DNA from: Halisarca cf. caerulea
Taxonomy: Eukaryota > Porifera > Demospongiae > Chondrillida > Halisarcidae
DNA length: 64,000 nt
Direction of reading: 5' to 3'
Assembly (NCBI GenBank): GCA_963170055.1
Contig: CAUJGJ010000444.1
Coordinates: forward strand, 1,587,501 to 1,651,500
Shown: piece after piece, positions 29,625 to 40,919 of the stretch
Layout of the letters: each line of letters starts with the position of its first letter
Numbering within the stretch: position 1 is the first letter of the stretch
Position numbers and translations under genes: made by a program
The notes under the pieces: generated by a model
Databases searched by the model: none
What the model was told of the DNA's origin: nothing
The model's input: the letters and a program-made list of their open reading frames with translations, nothing else

Positions 29625-29745
29625 GTTTATATGATATTTTTTGCAATTTTGGCAATTTCATGCTGTTCATAAATTTAGAGTAATGTTTCTAACCTGATTT
29701 TTGCCAGAAGTATAAATACTTAGCAACATTACAAACATGTTCTTT
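29625..29745 (+). repeat. Solo diverged satellite-like monomer
   Basis: Contains TTTTGGCAATTTCATGCTGT, GAGTAATGTTTCTAACC and CAACATTACAAACATGTTCT. The first and last phrases recur at about 40954-41020. TAATGTTTCTAAC is also a core phrase of the 142-bp satellite. It lies 12 kb from the arrays and is a single copy here. Confidence 0.6.
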
Positions 29746-30300
29746 GTACACAGGGTGTTTACAACCAACTGTTGCTTGTTCTGATTATGGGCGGTGCTTG
29801 TTTTCAATGTCGTCAATTAGCGGCTGTTTTTAATGTGTCATTTAGCATCTTCCAGATGACATTGGAAATTTCACATATCAACAGGGTTAGGGGAGGAGAA
29901 GGCGACTTTTGTGACATTGCGCCTACGTATTGTTATTATTATTGTTAGTATTATTGAACACTTTACAAGCACAGGGGGAACATGAGAATGGGGGAAAGTG
30001 TTGTGGATAAAGAGTGATGTGCTTGCATGATAGACATACACTAACATTGCAGTGTAGCCAGAGAGATGCCAATATAAATACCTTAGTGATGAAAAAGGAT
30101 GATGATGGAGACTCGGTGATAAATTGCAGGAATTTAAAGTGCATATTGTTAGCCCATTTAAACATGGTAGCATACATTGCTTGAAAATAGAATTTCATGC
30201 AGTGGAAAATGCAAGTGACAGTGATGAGATATGTTGCACATAATAAGCATGAGACAGGGACAGTAATTGGAATTCAATCAAAATAAAAGTTGGAGTAATT
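29746..30300. other. Spacer, possibly including the 3' UTR of the LINE to its right
   Basis: No coding signal. A (TTA)n-like patch at about 29930-29957 may mark the LINE 3' end, since the LINE reads on the minus strand. Confidence 0.35.
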
Positions 30301-30321
30301 TACATATATGGTACAGGAGAA

Positions 30322-32960
30322 CTAATGTGCGGTGGCGAGACAATGACAGCATGAACAAATAGGTTGATATGTGCAAGGGTTAGTAGGATCAAAGTTTAGG
30401 AGAAATCTTTTCCATAGAATGTCAGTTAGAAAGTGCTTAATTGAAGTGTATGATAGAGTAATATTTATTGGTGGGAGAGTGTTCCAGAGCTTGACTACTC
30501 TAAAGTAGAAGTGTCTGGCAGCGGAGGTGCATCTGTAGTGATATTGAAGTCTGCGATGATGTCCACTACGGGTGTTTGTAGATGTATGTGATATAAATTT
30601 GGGTACTAGGCTGATGTTGTCTGGAGGGTTATTCATGCATTTGTTAAGAAAGAGTAGGTTCTGTAAATCATACCAGTACATTGAGGGGAGGAGGTTGAGT
30701 TGAATAAGACGAGATTTATAATTAGATGTATAGTCATGAAGAATAAATTTAGTAGATTGCTTCTGGACAGTTCCCAGCATGAATATGTCTTTGAGTAGCC
30801 TTGGTCTCAATAGTTATGAGCAATATGTTAACTTCGATCTGACAAGGGTGACATACAGGTTATGTTTAGTTAAATGGGGGTGGATTGCATGTGGAATGTT
30901 TGTCGTATGAGATTGAGGGACCCATACACTTTTGAGCAGATGGTCTTATAGTGCTCATGAAAGGATAGGTTGGACATGATAGTTATCCCTAGGTCACAGA
31001 TTATATACTACTGTTGTTCGGGGATTGGCTGATGTTCAATAACATATGAAGAGGTGATGGAAGGGGAGGAAATGGAGGAGTATCTCATGTAAGAACATTT
31101 GTTAAGGTTAAGTGATATCTTCCAGGTTTTGCACCATTCAGTGACTGCGTTTAAATCATGTTGTAGATCAATAGTATTAGACTGGGAGACGTCCAGGAAG
31201 AATTTGTGTCATCAGCATAAAGATAAATTGTGGAGTGAGAAACTGCTTTGTGAAGATCGTTGATGTAAATTAGAAATAACAGGGGTCCTAAGACACTACC
31301 CTGGGGTACACCAGATATTGCAGGGAGGTATGACGAGGAGGCCTGTCTGACTTGGACAAATTGGAGTCTGTTGGTGAGGTAATCTTTGAACCATAGCAAT
31401 AGGGGGCCTGTTATGCAATCCTCCAAAGCTTAAAAAGTAGTTCACCATGCAGAACTGTATCAAAGGCCTTGGTGATTTCAAGGTAGATTGCATCCAGGTA
31501 TCTGCGGGAATCTAGTAAGTAGACAGTGGAATATGACAAGAGTAACTGAAGGAGGCATGATCTATTGGATAAGAAGCCAAACTGTTGTGACGTAAGTAAA
31601 GGACGATCAAATTGGATGACTTTTCGATGAATGATTGCTTCTAAGATTAAGGTGGCGGGTCGGTCTGCCCACGCAATTTTCGCAAAAACTTTAGCTCTTA
31701 TATCAATGCTACTGAACGATATTAGTGCCACTACTCTAATTTACCTTATTGAGCTGATTATAAGACCTGTTTAGGCCAAGGAATAAATGACAAAAGTCAT
31801 ACACTGAAGCAGAAACGAAGCTCTTTCCGTTCGCCATACTTTAACGCTTTGAGTCAAATTGCAACATAATAAGTGTAATTTAGACACAAACTTGTAGTTT
31901 ACCCTCGTATTTAAGATTGTATGTATGGAATTTGGGAATTTCCTCGGTTCAACTGAAAATCGATCTCGGTTTTGGGCATAGTTTAGGTGTTGTGGTGCAG
32001 TGGAAGAACAGAATTTCCAGAAATCCATACATATGATCGTTTAACGTACTTAGATAAAATGCATATGCTCAGTCGAATTTTGACGATAACACTGGGCTTC
32101 GTGCCCGAATAAAGTGTCAAAAATGGTATGACGATGATCAAGTACACTAGTAAGCATACTATTATTATATTCATGGCTTGATAATTATATTCATAGCTAC
32201 TGCAAATGGCGGCTGACCCGCCACCTTAATGAAAGTGCACACAATGCAGATATTGGCCTGTAGTTTGAAACTACGTATGGTTGGTGGGGCAGTTTTAAGT
32301 ATGGCAGTAATTTTGTTGGTCTTCCACTCGTTGGGAATTGAAGAAGAGGAGATTCATTGATTGTAGAGGTTTGTCAGAAATGGTAAAAGTGTAGGGGCAT
32401 AGAGCTTGATTAAGTGGGGGCTAATGTTGTCACAGCCGTATGCTTTGGAGTTATCGAGTGATGAAATAGCATAGTGTATTCAGTGGGAATGTTAATGGTG
32501 TGGAGTTGATTTGTTGGTGTTGGAAGTTGATCCATTGGGGGGAGAACAAAATCACTCTGTGAGTATAGAATGAAAGTAATTGTTGAATGAGTTGGCTATT
32601 CCAAGGGAGGATGATACAGGTTGGTTGGAGTTGGCAGCAAACATGGAACAAGGAATGGAGTTATTAGCAGATAGAGATTTGATGTAAGTGAACAGTGCTT
32701 TCGGATTACTGAGGCTATGAGCTATTAGCTGTGTTCATATGTCTGTTTGGTTGTTTCCATGAGTGTTTGCAACTCAGCTTTACTGCTTGCGAGTTTGTTA
32801 AATTGATAGGGAGTAGGACTAGCCTTGAGCTTCTTCTTATAAACTTTTGTGAATCCCTAGATTTCGCAATTTTCGTGAAAAACTTTTGCCAATCACTGTA
32901 TGCTGTATAAAACAGAGCTAGCATGCTATATAGAACAGAACTAGCATTCACGAATTAAAG
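30322..32960 (-). pseudogene. Jockey/CR1/L2-like LINE, split by a TTAA element
   Basis: Minus strand, 5' to 3'. A pre-RT region near 32960-32300 includes SSLGIANSFNNYFHSILTE. It is followed, across the inserted element 31651-32225, by YRPISALCALSLILEAIIHR, then QFGFLSNRSCLLQLL and AIYLEITKAFDTVLH (motif A; the usual first Asp is Glu). A frame change leads to ISGVPQGSVLGPLLFLIYIN (motif B) and YLYADDT (motif C intact). Next come a connection region with stops (31150-30810) and the C-terminal block ending NPCTYQPICSCCHC (30322-30810). No apurinic endonuclease domain is seen, so the 5' end is missing. Same lineage as 13605-14300 and 37274-38650. Confidence 0.85.
31651..32225. mobile_element. 575-bp element with TTAA target duplication inside a LINE
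   Basis: It starts GGTGGCGGGTC and ends GACCCGCCACC, a perfect 11-bp inverted repeat. TTAA flanks both ends (31647-31650 and 32226-32229). Removing the element and one TTAA restores the LINE frame YRPISALCALSLILEAIIHR without a gap, so the boundaries are exact. A TTAA duplication is typical of piggyBac-type transposition, though the terminal bases are not the commonest piggyBac ones. No transposase inside. Confidence 0.88.
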
Positions 32961-33024
32961 TTTCCCGAATGCTGTCGACTTTGTGATTTTCGTAAAACTT
33001 TATCCGCTTGAAACTTTCACGGTA

Positions 33025-33603
33025 TACGATATGAGCCCACCTGTCGCACTGTCGCAGGCTCTCTCAGTCGTCATACCCCCATGCCAATACATGGGCCTGG
33101 GTGTATATGCAAATGATTTCCATATATGGGCCCACCTGTCACACTGTTACGGGCTCTCTCAGGTCCCACATCCCCATGCCAAGACATATGCAAATGATTT
33201 CCATATATGGGGAGTGTGAGGTCCCCATATCTACACGTGTCTCATGCACAGCATGCTATGCTGGGGCCCTGTAGTGTGGGTCCCCATATATACATGTGTC
33301 TCACACACAGCATGCTATGCTGGGGCCTGTAGTGTGGGTCCCCATATCTACATGGGTTCCATGCACAGCATGCTATATTGTGGGCTTAGACTCAGTATAG
33401 TATGGGGTCCCCATATATCTACATGGACTTCATGCACGTGGTGCTATGTTGGGGCTTTATATTCAGTATAGTGTGTGGGGTCCCCATATCTACATGGGCT
33501 CCATGCACAGCATGCTATGTTGAGGGCTTAGACTGAGTATAGTGTGGGGTCCCCATATATACACGCTGTCACATGGGTCTCACATACATGTTAAACTGGA
33601 GCG

Positions 33604-33675
<72 letters not shown>

Positions 33676-34142
33676 TGGGGTCCCCATATCTACATGGGTT
33701 CTATGTACAACATGTTATGCAAGGGCCCTATAGTGTGGGGTCCCCATACGTACATGCTGTCACATGGATCTCACATACATGACTGGAGCCCTATATATAG
33801 TGTGGGGTCCCCATATCTACATGCTGTCATATGGGTATCACTTACATATTATACTGGAGAGCTATATATAGTATGGGGTCCCTATATCTACATGGGTTCC
33901 ATGTACAACATGCTATGCTGAGGCCCTATAGTGTGGGGTCCCCATATCTACATGGGTTTCATGCACAGCATGCTATGCTGGGGCCTACACTGAGTGTAGT
34001 GTGGGGTCACCATATATATGTACATGGGTTCCTTGCATACACAGTATGCAATGCTGGGGCCCTATAGTGTGGGGTCCCCATATCTATGCAGGTCTTACAC
34101 ACAGCATGCTAGCTGGGGCGTGGGGTCCCCATATCTACATGC
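33025..34142. repeat. Irregular minisatellite with GTGGGGTCCCCATATCTACA units
   Basis: At 33025-33230 a roughly 100-bp unit (containing CACCTGTC, GGCTCTCTCAG, GCAAATGATTTCCATATATG) is repeated twice. From about 33220 to 34142 at least twelve units contain TGGGGTCCCCATAT, CTACATG and GCACAGCATGCTATGCTGGG at 55-100 bp spacing. The palindromes GGGGTCCCC and AGCATGCT recur in the units. Open frames giving WGPHIYMGSMHSMLC-like repeats come from the repeat and are not supported as a gene. A related short patch is at 37020-37110. Confidence 0.8.
33605..33672. repeat. (TA)n microsatellite inside the minisatellite
   Basis: About 34 TA units, apparently expanded from the GCTATATATAG phrase that neighbouring minisatellite units carry. 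Confidence 0.95.
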
Positions 34143-34461
34143 CATCAGTGAAAGTTAGTATGTACTTATTTACTTATGTACTTACTACTCTCTCCCTCTC
34201 TCCCTCTAGAGCTCTCCCTCAACTGTCTCCGCCCCCTTCCCCCACAGACTTCAAGTATACAATATCTATCAGTTCCACCTTGTCAACATTTGTGTGGCTA
34301 TGTTGTCCACTCCCACCATACGTACATATAAGGAACTCTTCTGTCAATCACGCAAGATGCTCAGAACTTCCAATGTCACTTTCACTCTTTACAATCCTGG
34401 GAATGGTGGTTTATAACCTCTTTGTGTATTGTTCATATCACGGACTATGAAGGTACGGACA

Positions 34462-34567
34462 TGTGTGTATGTGTGTGTGTATGTGCATGTGTGTGTGTGT
34501 GTGTGTGCATGTGCGTGTGTGTGTGTGTGTGCATGTGTGTGTGTGCGTGTGTGTGCGTGCGTGTGTG

Positions 34568-34614
<47 letters not shown>
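34462..34614. repeat. (GT)n microsatellite with GCGT/GCAT variants
   Basis: About 150 bp of GT with scattered GC and AT changes. Confidence 0.95.
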
Positions 34615-34616
<2 letters not shown>

Positions 34617-35152
34617 TTGTGCATGTATGTATATGTATGTATAAAACTAAGCGAAATTCTTTCAGTAGAGGATGCAAATACAATTAATTTTGCTCCTGTA
34701 ATCAAGAATTTTGGTTGGCCATGTCAAATTTAAAGCATAAGTTGCATGCATGAGGGTCCAAGGTTGGATCATCAATTATTGCTACTATAATAATACTTTA
34801 CGCAGGTATAACATGTACCTTTCAGAAAGATCGAGGGGCGTTGTGTGGTTTGCAAAGGAATTTGATTTAATACTAACACGTTTTACTGATGTGCACGCCT
34901 TAGTCACGTGTAGGAATACGAAGTCGCCCGAACGATAGGCCTTTTTGTTCTCAAACAGAAGAGAATTGTATCGAATATCATCTTCGTATGCGCATTGAGC
35001 GTTTTCAGAACGTTATTAAGAATATTCGTTTGTGTTGGAAGGAGTATCGATTTCACCGATCGTTACCTTTGGTGGGTGATGTCATCATATCGCGTGACAG
35101 CCTTGTGACAAACGGCGAGAAAGAGACTTCTTTAGTGACTGAGATTCTTTCC
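34615..35152. other. Spacer, no gene seen
   Basis: Frames of 62-76 codons occur but show no recognisable domain. Confidence 0.4.
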
Positions 35153-35437
35153 AAAACCCGGTCATCTAAACGCTTGTGTAGAGGAGCCATGTCGCGGGAG
35201 TTAGATCACCATAGGTAAAGCTAAATTTTCACTGTGGTAGATTTCGATAGCATGCTCCATTCCCGACATGTCCCCAAGTTTGTGGTTTTACTTTGGATGA
35301 AAAATAACATTTCGTTGGACATCTCAGGAACGAAGTGGAATGGTAAGTTCTACCACAGTGAAAATTTAGATATTGTTGTTGGAAGGTTCTTAACAAAGTA
35401 TGGCTGCTCTAAACGATGGTTTACATGACCGGGTTTT
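35153..35437. mobile_element. Nested inverted repeats, MITE-like
   Basis: The outer arms AAAACCCGGTCATCTAAACG and, inverted, AAAACCCGGTCATGTAAACC enclose a perfect 21-bp inverted pair: CTAAATTTTCACTGTGGTAG plus A at 35221-35241, and its complement at 35349-35369. The inner unit (149 bp) may be a separate insertion. The DNA after the outer right arm (35438-35540) is related to 37115-37230, so the unit belongs to a dispersed repeat. Confidence 0.55.
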
Positions 35438-35884
35438 GCACTAAACCTATTTTTAGGGTCCGAATCTATGGTCGTTTTTTCGGCTTTGCGAAGCTGTTAC
35501 AACAAAGTTAAGTGAACTGTTGTATCGTTCAATAGTTGCATTATTGTTTAATGTGCTTGTTATACTCCACAAACACATTAAACGGAAGAAAAGTGGGGGG
35601 TGATTACAGCCGACTTTCGGGCGGCCATTTTGTTGAGATCCCACATGTGGGACATGTCACACCTGCGTAGGGAAATTACAGAATTTCACTGTGCATGGAT
35701 ATCCACATAATGTGTGTGCACATAACTGATATACAATTTAATATAATATGTATGAAAATCCAATTTGTCTTGTAATATCAAGCCTGTCTATTGGGATGTA
35801 ATAGAAAGCTAGTATCCGGAAATACATACAATAACATTACAGTATAGAGTCTTAGATTAAGTCTTTTGTGGTGTGAATTCTTAT

Positions 35885-36175
35885 GTGTTGGAATACAAAT
35901 TTATATTCCAAATTTGCATGCTGGAATGCAAATTTGTGTTGTGAAGTTCCATCCACATTATATTATAGAATACAAATTTGTGTTCTGAAGTGCAATGTTG
36001 GATTACAAATTTGTGCTCTAAAGTACAATAGTGTTGTATTACAAATTTGTGCTCTGAAGTACAATTACAGTGTATGTTGGATTACAAATTTGTGCTCTCA
36101 TTTGCAATTCAGGATTATAAATTTGTGTTCTGCGTTGGAATACAAATTTGTGCTCTGAAATGCAATGGGTGGGAG
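35885..36175. repeat. Minisatellite with the palindrome ACAAATTTGT
   Basis: About eight units of the type GGATTACAAATTTGTGCTCTG, each followed by an AAGTACAAT-like tail, at 30-50 bp spacing. Most carry the perfect 10-bp palindrome ACAAATTTGT. The 91-codon frame through it is an artefact. Confidence 0.8.
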
Positions 36176-37019
36176 TAAAAATTTGGGTTGTCATCCATTG
36201 AAACAATTTTCTTCCTCCTATAGGAGCAATTATAGCCGGAGTAGTCCAAGAAGTGGAATGCCCTGCATTGTATACTCTCCAGAGAGGACACTACATGTGA
36301 TATATTAAGAAAAGATGTAGAACATTTAGTCAGTTTATTGTAACAGTACAAATTCTTAACATTGTATGCTCATAATAATTGTCAAATAGAATGTTCATTG
36401 CTTATTATCGAATAGTATGATCAGTACTGTGATCTGATACAAAATTATCAAATCAAAGTAGATAGAGATCAATGTACAAAGAATTAGATTGACAATATAT
36501 ATGTGCATTGTTTGAAGAATTTGTAAAACCGGCCAATTAATCATTACATGCAAGAATGCATGGGACGGTCATTCCAAGAAGCTGCTTAAATTTTATAGTG
36601 TATTATATAACTGGCATGAAAATATTGTAATACCATATTCTATATAATATTATGACATATTAATATAATATAAATTCATACAAACCATGCAATAGTTGCA
36701 TGGAGATCAAGTTGCTTAATTTGTTCTGCCACCACCCGCATCTTCGATCCTCTCCAGTAACTGTAAAAAGAACTTGCATGCTCGCTTCCTGAGAGCATGT
36801 TTTTCTGACTTTGTGGAGCCAAGGGTGTGTTTGCGTTTAGTCACATAATGGAATATTTGGCTGAATGTAAAGGTGCCGTCAGATATCTTTGAATCTTCTT
36901 TCTGCATGCCCATGTGCCTTTTCGCTCGCCAATTTTGCCTTCTTACATACTGTTTCACGCTTTATCCTTTCTTCGAGTTGTACTTATCGCTTAAAATTCA
37001 AATCATAGCACATCGCTGT
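36176..37019. other. AT-rich spacer, no gene seen
   Basis: The 80-codon minus frame at 36716-36958 is lysine-rich without a recognised family. Nothing else supported. Confidence 0.4.
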
Positions 37020-37235
37020 ATGACAGTGGGGCCCCATATCTATTTTGGGGCTCCCATATCTACGTAGATTTGGAGACGGGGGTCCTCATATCTATTGGGG
37101 GCCACATATCATTATGACACTGGGTTTTGCACTATATCTAATTTTAAGGTCCAAATCTGTGGTCATCTTTTCGGCTTCACAAAGTGGGGACAACAATGTT
37201 AAGTCAACTGTTGTAGTGTTAAATAGTCGAATTAA
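37020..37235. repeat. Short copies of two dispersed repeats
   Basis: At 37026-37110 three GGGGCCCCATATCTA-like units match the minisatellite at 33.2-34.1 kb. From 37115 to about 37230 the DNA matches 35438-35540 (GGGTTTTGCACTA, GGTCCRAATCT, TTTTCGGCTT, GTTAAGT, AACTGTTGTA). Confidence 0.55.
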
Positions 37236-37273
37236 AGAGGCATTGGCTTTGAAGATTGTCCCTGGCAGACCAG

Positions 37274-38650
37274 ATTAACTGTACTACAACTTCTCCCACT
37301 AATGTACTGTTATGAGCTTCAGGACCTTCTACGTATTTTTTATCAAATGCCTCAAAGATCCACCAGATAATTTCAATGTCTCCGATTATGTATCCTTTGT
37401 AAGTACGTTAACCAAAAAGAGGCATTGAAGATTGTCCCTGCATGGCAGATCTCAAGATTTTCTGATGTCATTTTCCTATATAGCTTAATTTCTCTAAAGT
37501 GTTTGAAACTGTTCCACACCCAGAACTATTACACAAACTATGGTGTTTTGGTATCATGGGTCCCCTGTGGCAGTTACTCAAGGACTATCTCAGTAACCGA
37601 GTCCACTAAGTCAAATTGATGATCCATTTTTGAATGTCCTACCTGTACTATCTGGAGTACCACAGGGTAGCATCTTAGGCCTTATTCTTTTTCCAATTTA
37701 CATCAATGACCTACCTCATTCTATGACAAATTCCTCAGTATATCTATATTGCCGATGATTCCAAATTTATCAATGCTTCAAGCAACTTCTCGTTGTTACA
37801 ATCTGATATCGATTCATTACAGCAATGGTGTCTTGAATGGAAAATAAACTCAAACCTCTCCAAATGTGTCTGTTTCCAAGTTAGCTTCTCGAGTTCGTCA
37901 CCCGAAAACTATGTCATGCATACTGATTCTACTACATTACAACTGTCATCCCCTTCCTGTCACTGAGATCTAGGAATAATAGTTTGCAACAACCTCTCAT
38001 GGTGTGCTCAATACAAATCAATGTGTTCATCTGCTTATCGCACTCTGAATTTCATCAAATGATTGTTTCAAGCCTCTCCCCATCAATATATCTCAAAAAT
38101 CCTGGTATATCTCACCTGTTCGATCAAAGTTATCATACTGCTCACAGTTGTGGAGACCCCACTTCATCAAAGGTATCAAAATTCTAGAAAATATCAGTGC
38201 TGTTTAACCAAATTCATCTTAAATAACTACACATCAGACTACAAAGAACGATTAACTGTACTACAAATTCTCCCACTAATGTACTGTTATGAGATTCAGG
38301 ACCTTCTACGTATTTTTTATCAAATGCCTCAAAGATCCACCAGATAATTTCAACGTCTCCAATTGTGTATCCTTTGTAACTACGTCAACCCGAGGTGGAA
38401 GGAGCAACAACGTGATACACAACACACACATACAACTAGAGATAGACACTTTTACTTCAATCGCATCGTACGATTATGGAACTCCCTGCCCTTCATCAAC
38501 CTGCATTTACTATTTCACCCTATCAAGAAATATTTCATCAAAATCTTCTACATCATATTCAACGCAAACTTCAATTCTAATTGTACCTGTACTTTTCATG
38601 TTGTCTGTCCTTGTTCACAGTGTCACTCTGCTCATTCTTGATTTCATATA
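37274..38650 (+). pseudogene. Jockey/CR1/L2-like LINE copy with an internal partial duplication
   Basis: Plus strand. At 37500-37790 it reads, across frames, LLLKLWCFGIMGPLWQLLKD, then YLEYHRVAS (degraded motif B), FTSMTYLIL and YIADDSKF (motif C, ADD present). The post-RT region KINSNLSKCVCFQV, CAQYKSMCSSAYRTLNFIK and FILNNYTSDYKERLTVLQ follows, then RHFYFNRIVRLWNSLPFI and the ending CTFHVVCPCSQCHSAHS (38363-38641). Frameshifts and stops throughout. A piece of the post-RT region (38251-38390) also occurs upstream at 37274-37412, so the copy is rearranged. Confidence 0.8.
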
Positions 38651-40456
38651 ATATAGTGAAGTCCCTCCCCACATCCACTTCATTTTCATTGCCTGTCCAT
38701 CCCTGCTTGTATTTAATGGCTTCATATGACATGCACTTATATTTCAAGGTGTTAACTAATCTCCTAATTACAATGGCCAATTTTGTACCACAGATAGGCT
38801 GCATCACCATATGATGACAGACCTTCAGCCACACCCTTTAAATCAACTCACACACATTACAGCATCTCTCATGTACATTATTGCTGGCTGTAAAGCATAT
38901 AATACTAAGGCCACAAAAAGTAAATAATATCTTTCTGGTCTTGGACATCTTTGAAAATTGACCAGGCGACTAGAGTTTTTATTTTTTTTCCAATCTAGTC
39001 ATTGTTAAAGGCATTCATGTAAATGTATTCCTTATATCTGTGAACAGATGCCATTGATGCTAACAAGAATGCTGAATTGAAACAAGTTGAAAGATGATAC
39101 AAACTTATACAGCACGATTAGATAGGGAGTGCATATCTGTACGGAACCAGATAGCCATTAGTCCCACAATAACACAATGATTGTCCATGTGTTCATGCTG
39201 AACACATGTGTTTTACTTGATAGATTACAATATTTTGGTCAGGGTTTGAACCCAGTTTGCTATCTGACTTATTAACTTTGCAATGCCTAATAATAACAAA
39301 GTTCAATAGGGTGTTTGGTGCGTGCACGTCCCAAAATTAGTAAACTACGTCACGACTAAGGCTGGGGAGCATGGCAAGGAGCTATCCGTTGTGAGTGAGA
39401 ACAATTCAGAGGAACAGGCCATTATTGAAAGCAGGTAGATGACCGAAGAAATTACGTGTAAAGTCGGTGAATGAGGAAGACTTAAGCGATGGAGTCATTT
39501 GGCGCCAATCAGCCATCTCCAAGAACAAGGTGCGTACGGTACTACTACTTACTACTACTACTAGTCGTTGTTGAGCTTAAATCTAAATAGTAAAGTCTCT
39601 TTTAGTAACCTAAACATCTTAGAATTTTACTTAGAATTTAGAGAACTTTATGCAACCTTCCTAACACCTTGAACTTACCACTGACTAATATTACACTCGA
39701 TTTTGAACCTCTTGCAGTCCACGATGTCCTTACGCAAATACGCAGATACCGGTATGTTGCGAGTAGCCCGGTACGAAAATGGCCACGCGAGATTGGGTCG
39801 GCTACGCCAGACTAGGTATATAGTTTGTCCGATTTATGGACATAAAACAAATGGCGTCGCCTTAGTGTTCCTTCAAATATTCGGCTTGTTTTCTGTTTGA
39901 ATACGAGTAGATATTCTATAAACACCTTTTACCGCATTTACAACACATATACTTAGTATCTTAATCGCTGAAAAGATATCATGAACGTGATAAGTTACGT
40001 ATGCCGTGTTCTCTGTTATCATATGGAAAAAAAGTATAAATACCAAATTCCGGTGGTGAAGATCCGGGATTTTGCTCACAAAGTAGGTTCAAACAAAAGC
40101 ACATTCTTACTAAGTTGAATGTTGCATACTGCAGCTTCATTCCACGACTGTTATGTCAAACGTTTTCCTAGCTACAAGATGCTGGAAATAAATGGTTTAG
40201 GATAATGTACAAAGTCACAAGATTCAATCTTGGAGGTTTGTTCCTTTACGAACAACATACTAAAGTTTTAAAGCCAAACTTGGAGATCTCTACCACTGCA
40301 ATTTTTGTTTAAAGTTTCTTGTCGAACCATTGATACTCGATCCTACACCGGGATAGGAAACTACTCAATTTATACGACTAACAGATTATTTTTTATTGTG
40401 TCCAATTATTTTAAGGACACCCAAAACACAGCTGATTTTGAGGCAAAGCAAACTGA
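38651..40456. other. Non-coding stretch with one relic hairpin arm
   Basis: No gene recognised. At 39774-39814 the phrases CGAAAATGGCCACGCGAGAT and TGGGTCGGCTACGCCAGACTA-like match the right arm of the hairpin at 20175-20271. Confidence 0.5.
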
Positions 40457-40457
40457 G

Positions 40458-40507
40458 GCCAACCAATTAGTTGGCTTTACCACAAGAGCCAACTAATTTG
40501 TTGGCTC
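40458..40507. repeat. Two adjacent related palindromes
   Basis: GCCAACCAATTAGTTGGC (40458-40475) and GAGCCAACTAATTTGTTG plus GCTC (40486-40507) are each near-palindromic and similar to one another. They may form a small cruciform or be a binding-site pair. Confidence 0.55.
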
Positions 40508-40919
40508 TATGGATGGGCCAGTAGCAATAATTCACTCAAATATATGGTACGTTTCTGGGTAGCCAACTTGTTATTGGTACACCAAAGAGAAACCTGCAGT
40601 TGAAATGAGGCAATCTTGGCACCCTCCTGTTTTGCCTTTCCTAAGATACAGTACATCCCAATTCTGGTTCAAAGTCTGAATAGCTCCAATGAATTGCCCA
40701 AGATTTAGCACAGTAACAAGCTTTGTTTACAAATTCTTCAGAATAGTTATGAAAACAGTGAACAAGACAGACATAGTGGAGACTAGTTAAAAAATAATTG
40801 GACAGGAAAGAATATAACCTGCTACGTGAAATATAGGCGAACATAAACAGTACATAATAATTAGTCATCTACGGAAACCATGCTAGGTACATGTCCCTTA
40901 TGGGTGTTATTTGTAGAAA

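Noticed and set aside
33244..34067. Overlapping frames encoding repeated WGPHIYMGSMHSML peptides
   Set aside because: Produced by the minisatellite; frames differ between units, and there is no conserved domain, start context or splice signal.
34193..34451. Possible exon between a pyrimidine-rich CCCCCACAG acceptor (34245) and AAG|GTACGG donor (34452)
   Set aside because: Splice-like signals are good, but the open frame has no recognised domain, stops before the donor in its main frame, and sits between a minisatellite and a GT repeat.
35883..36158. 91-codon frame of repeated NLCALKY-like peptides
   Set aside because: Artefact of the ACAAATTTGT minisatellite.
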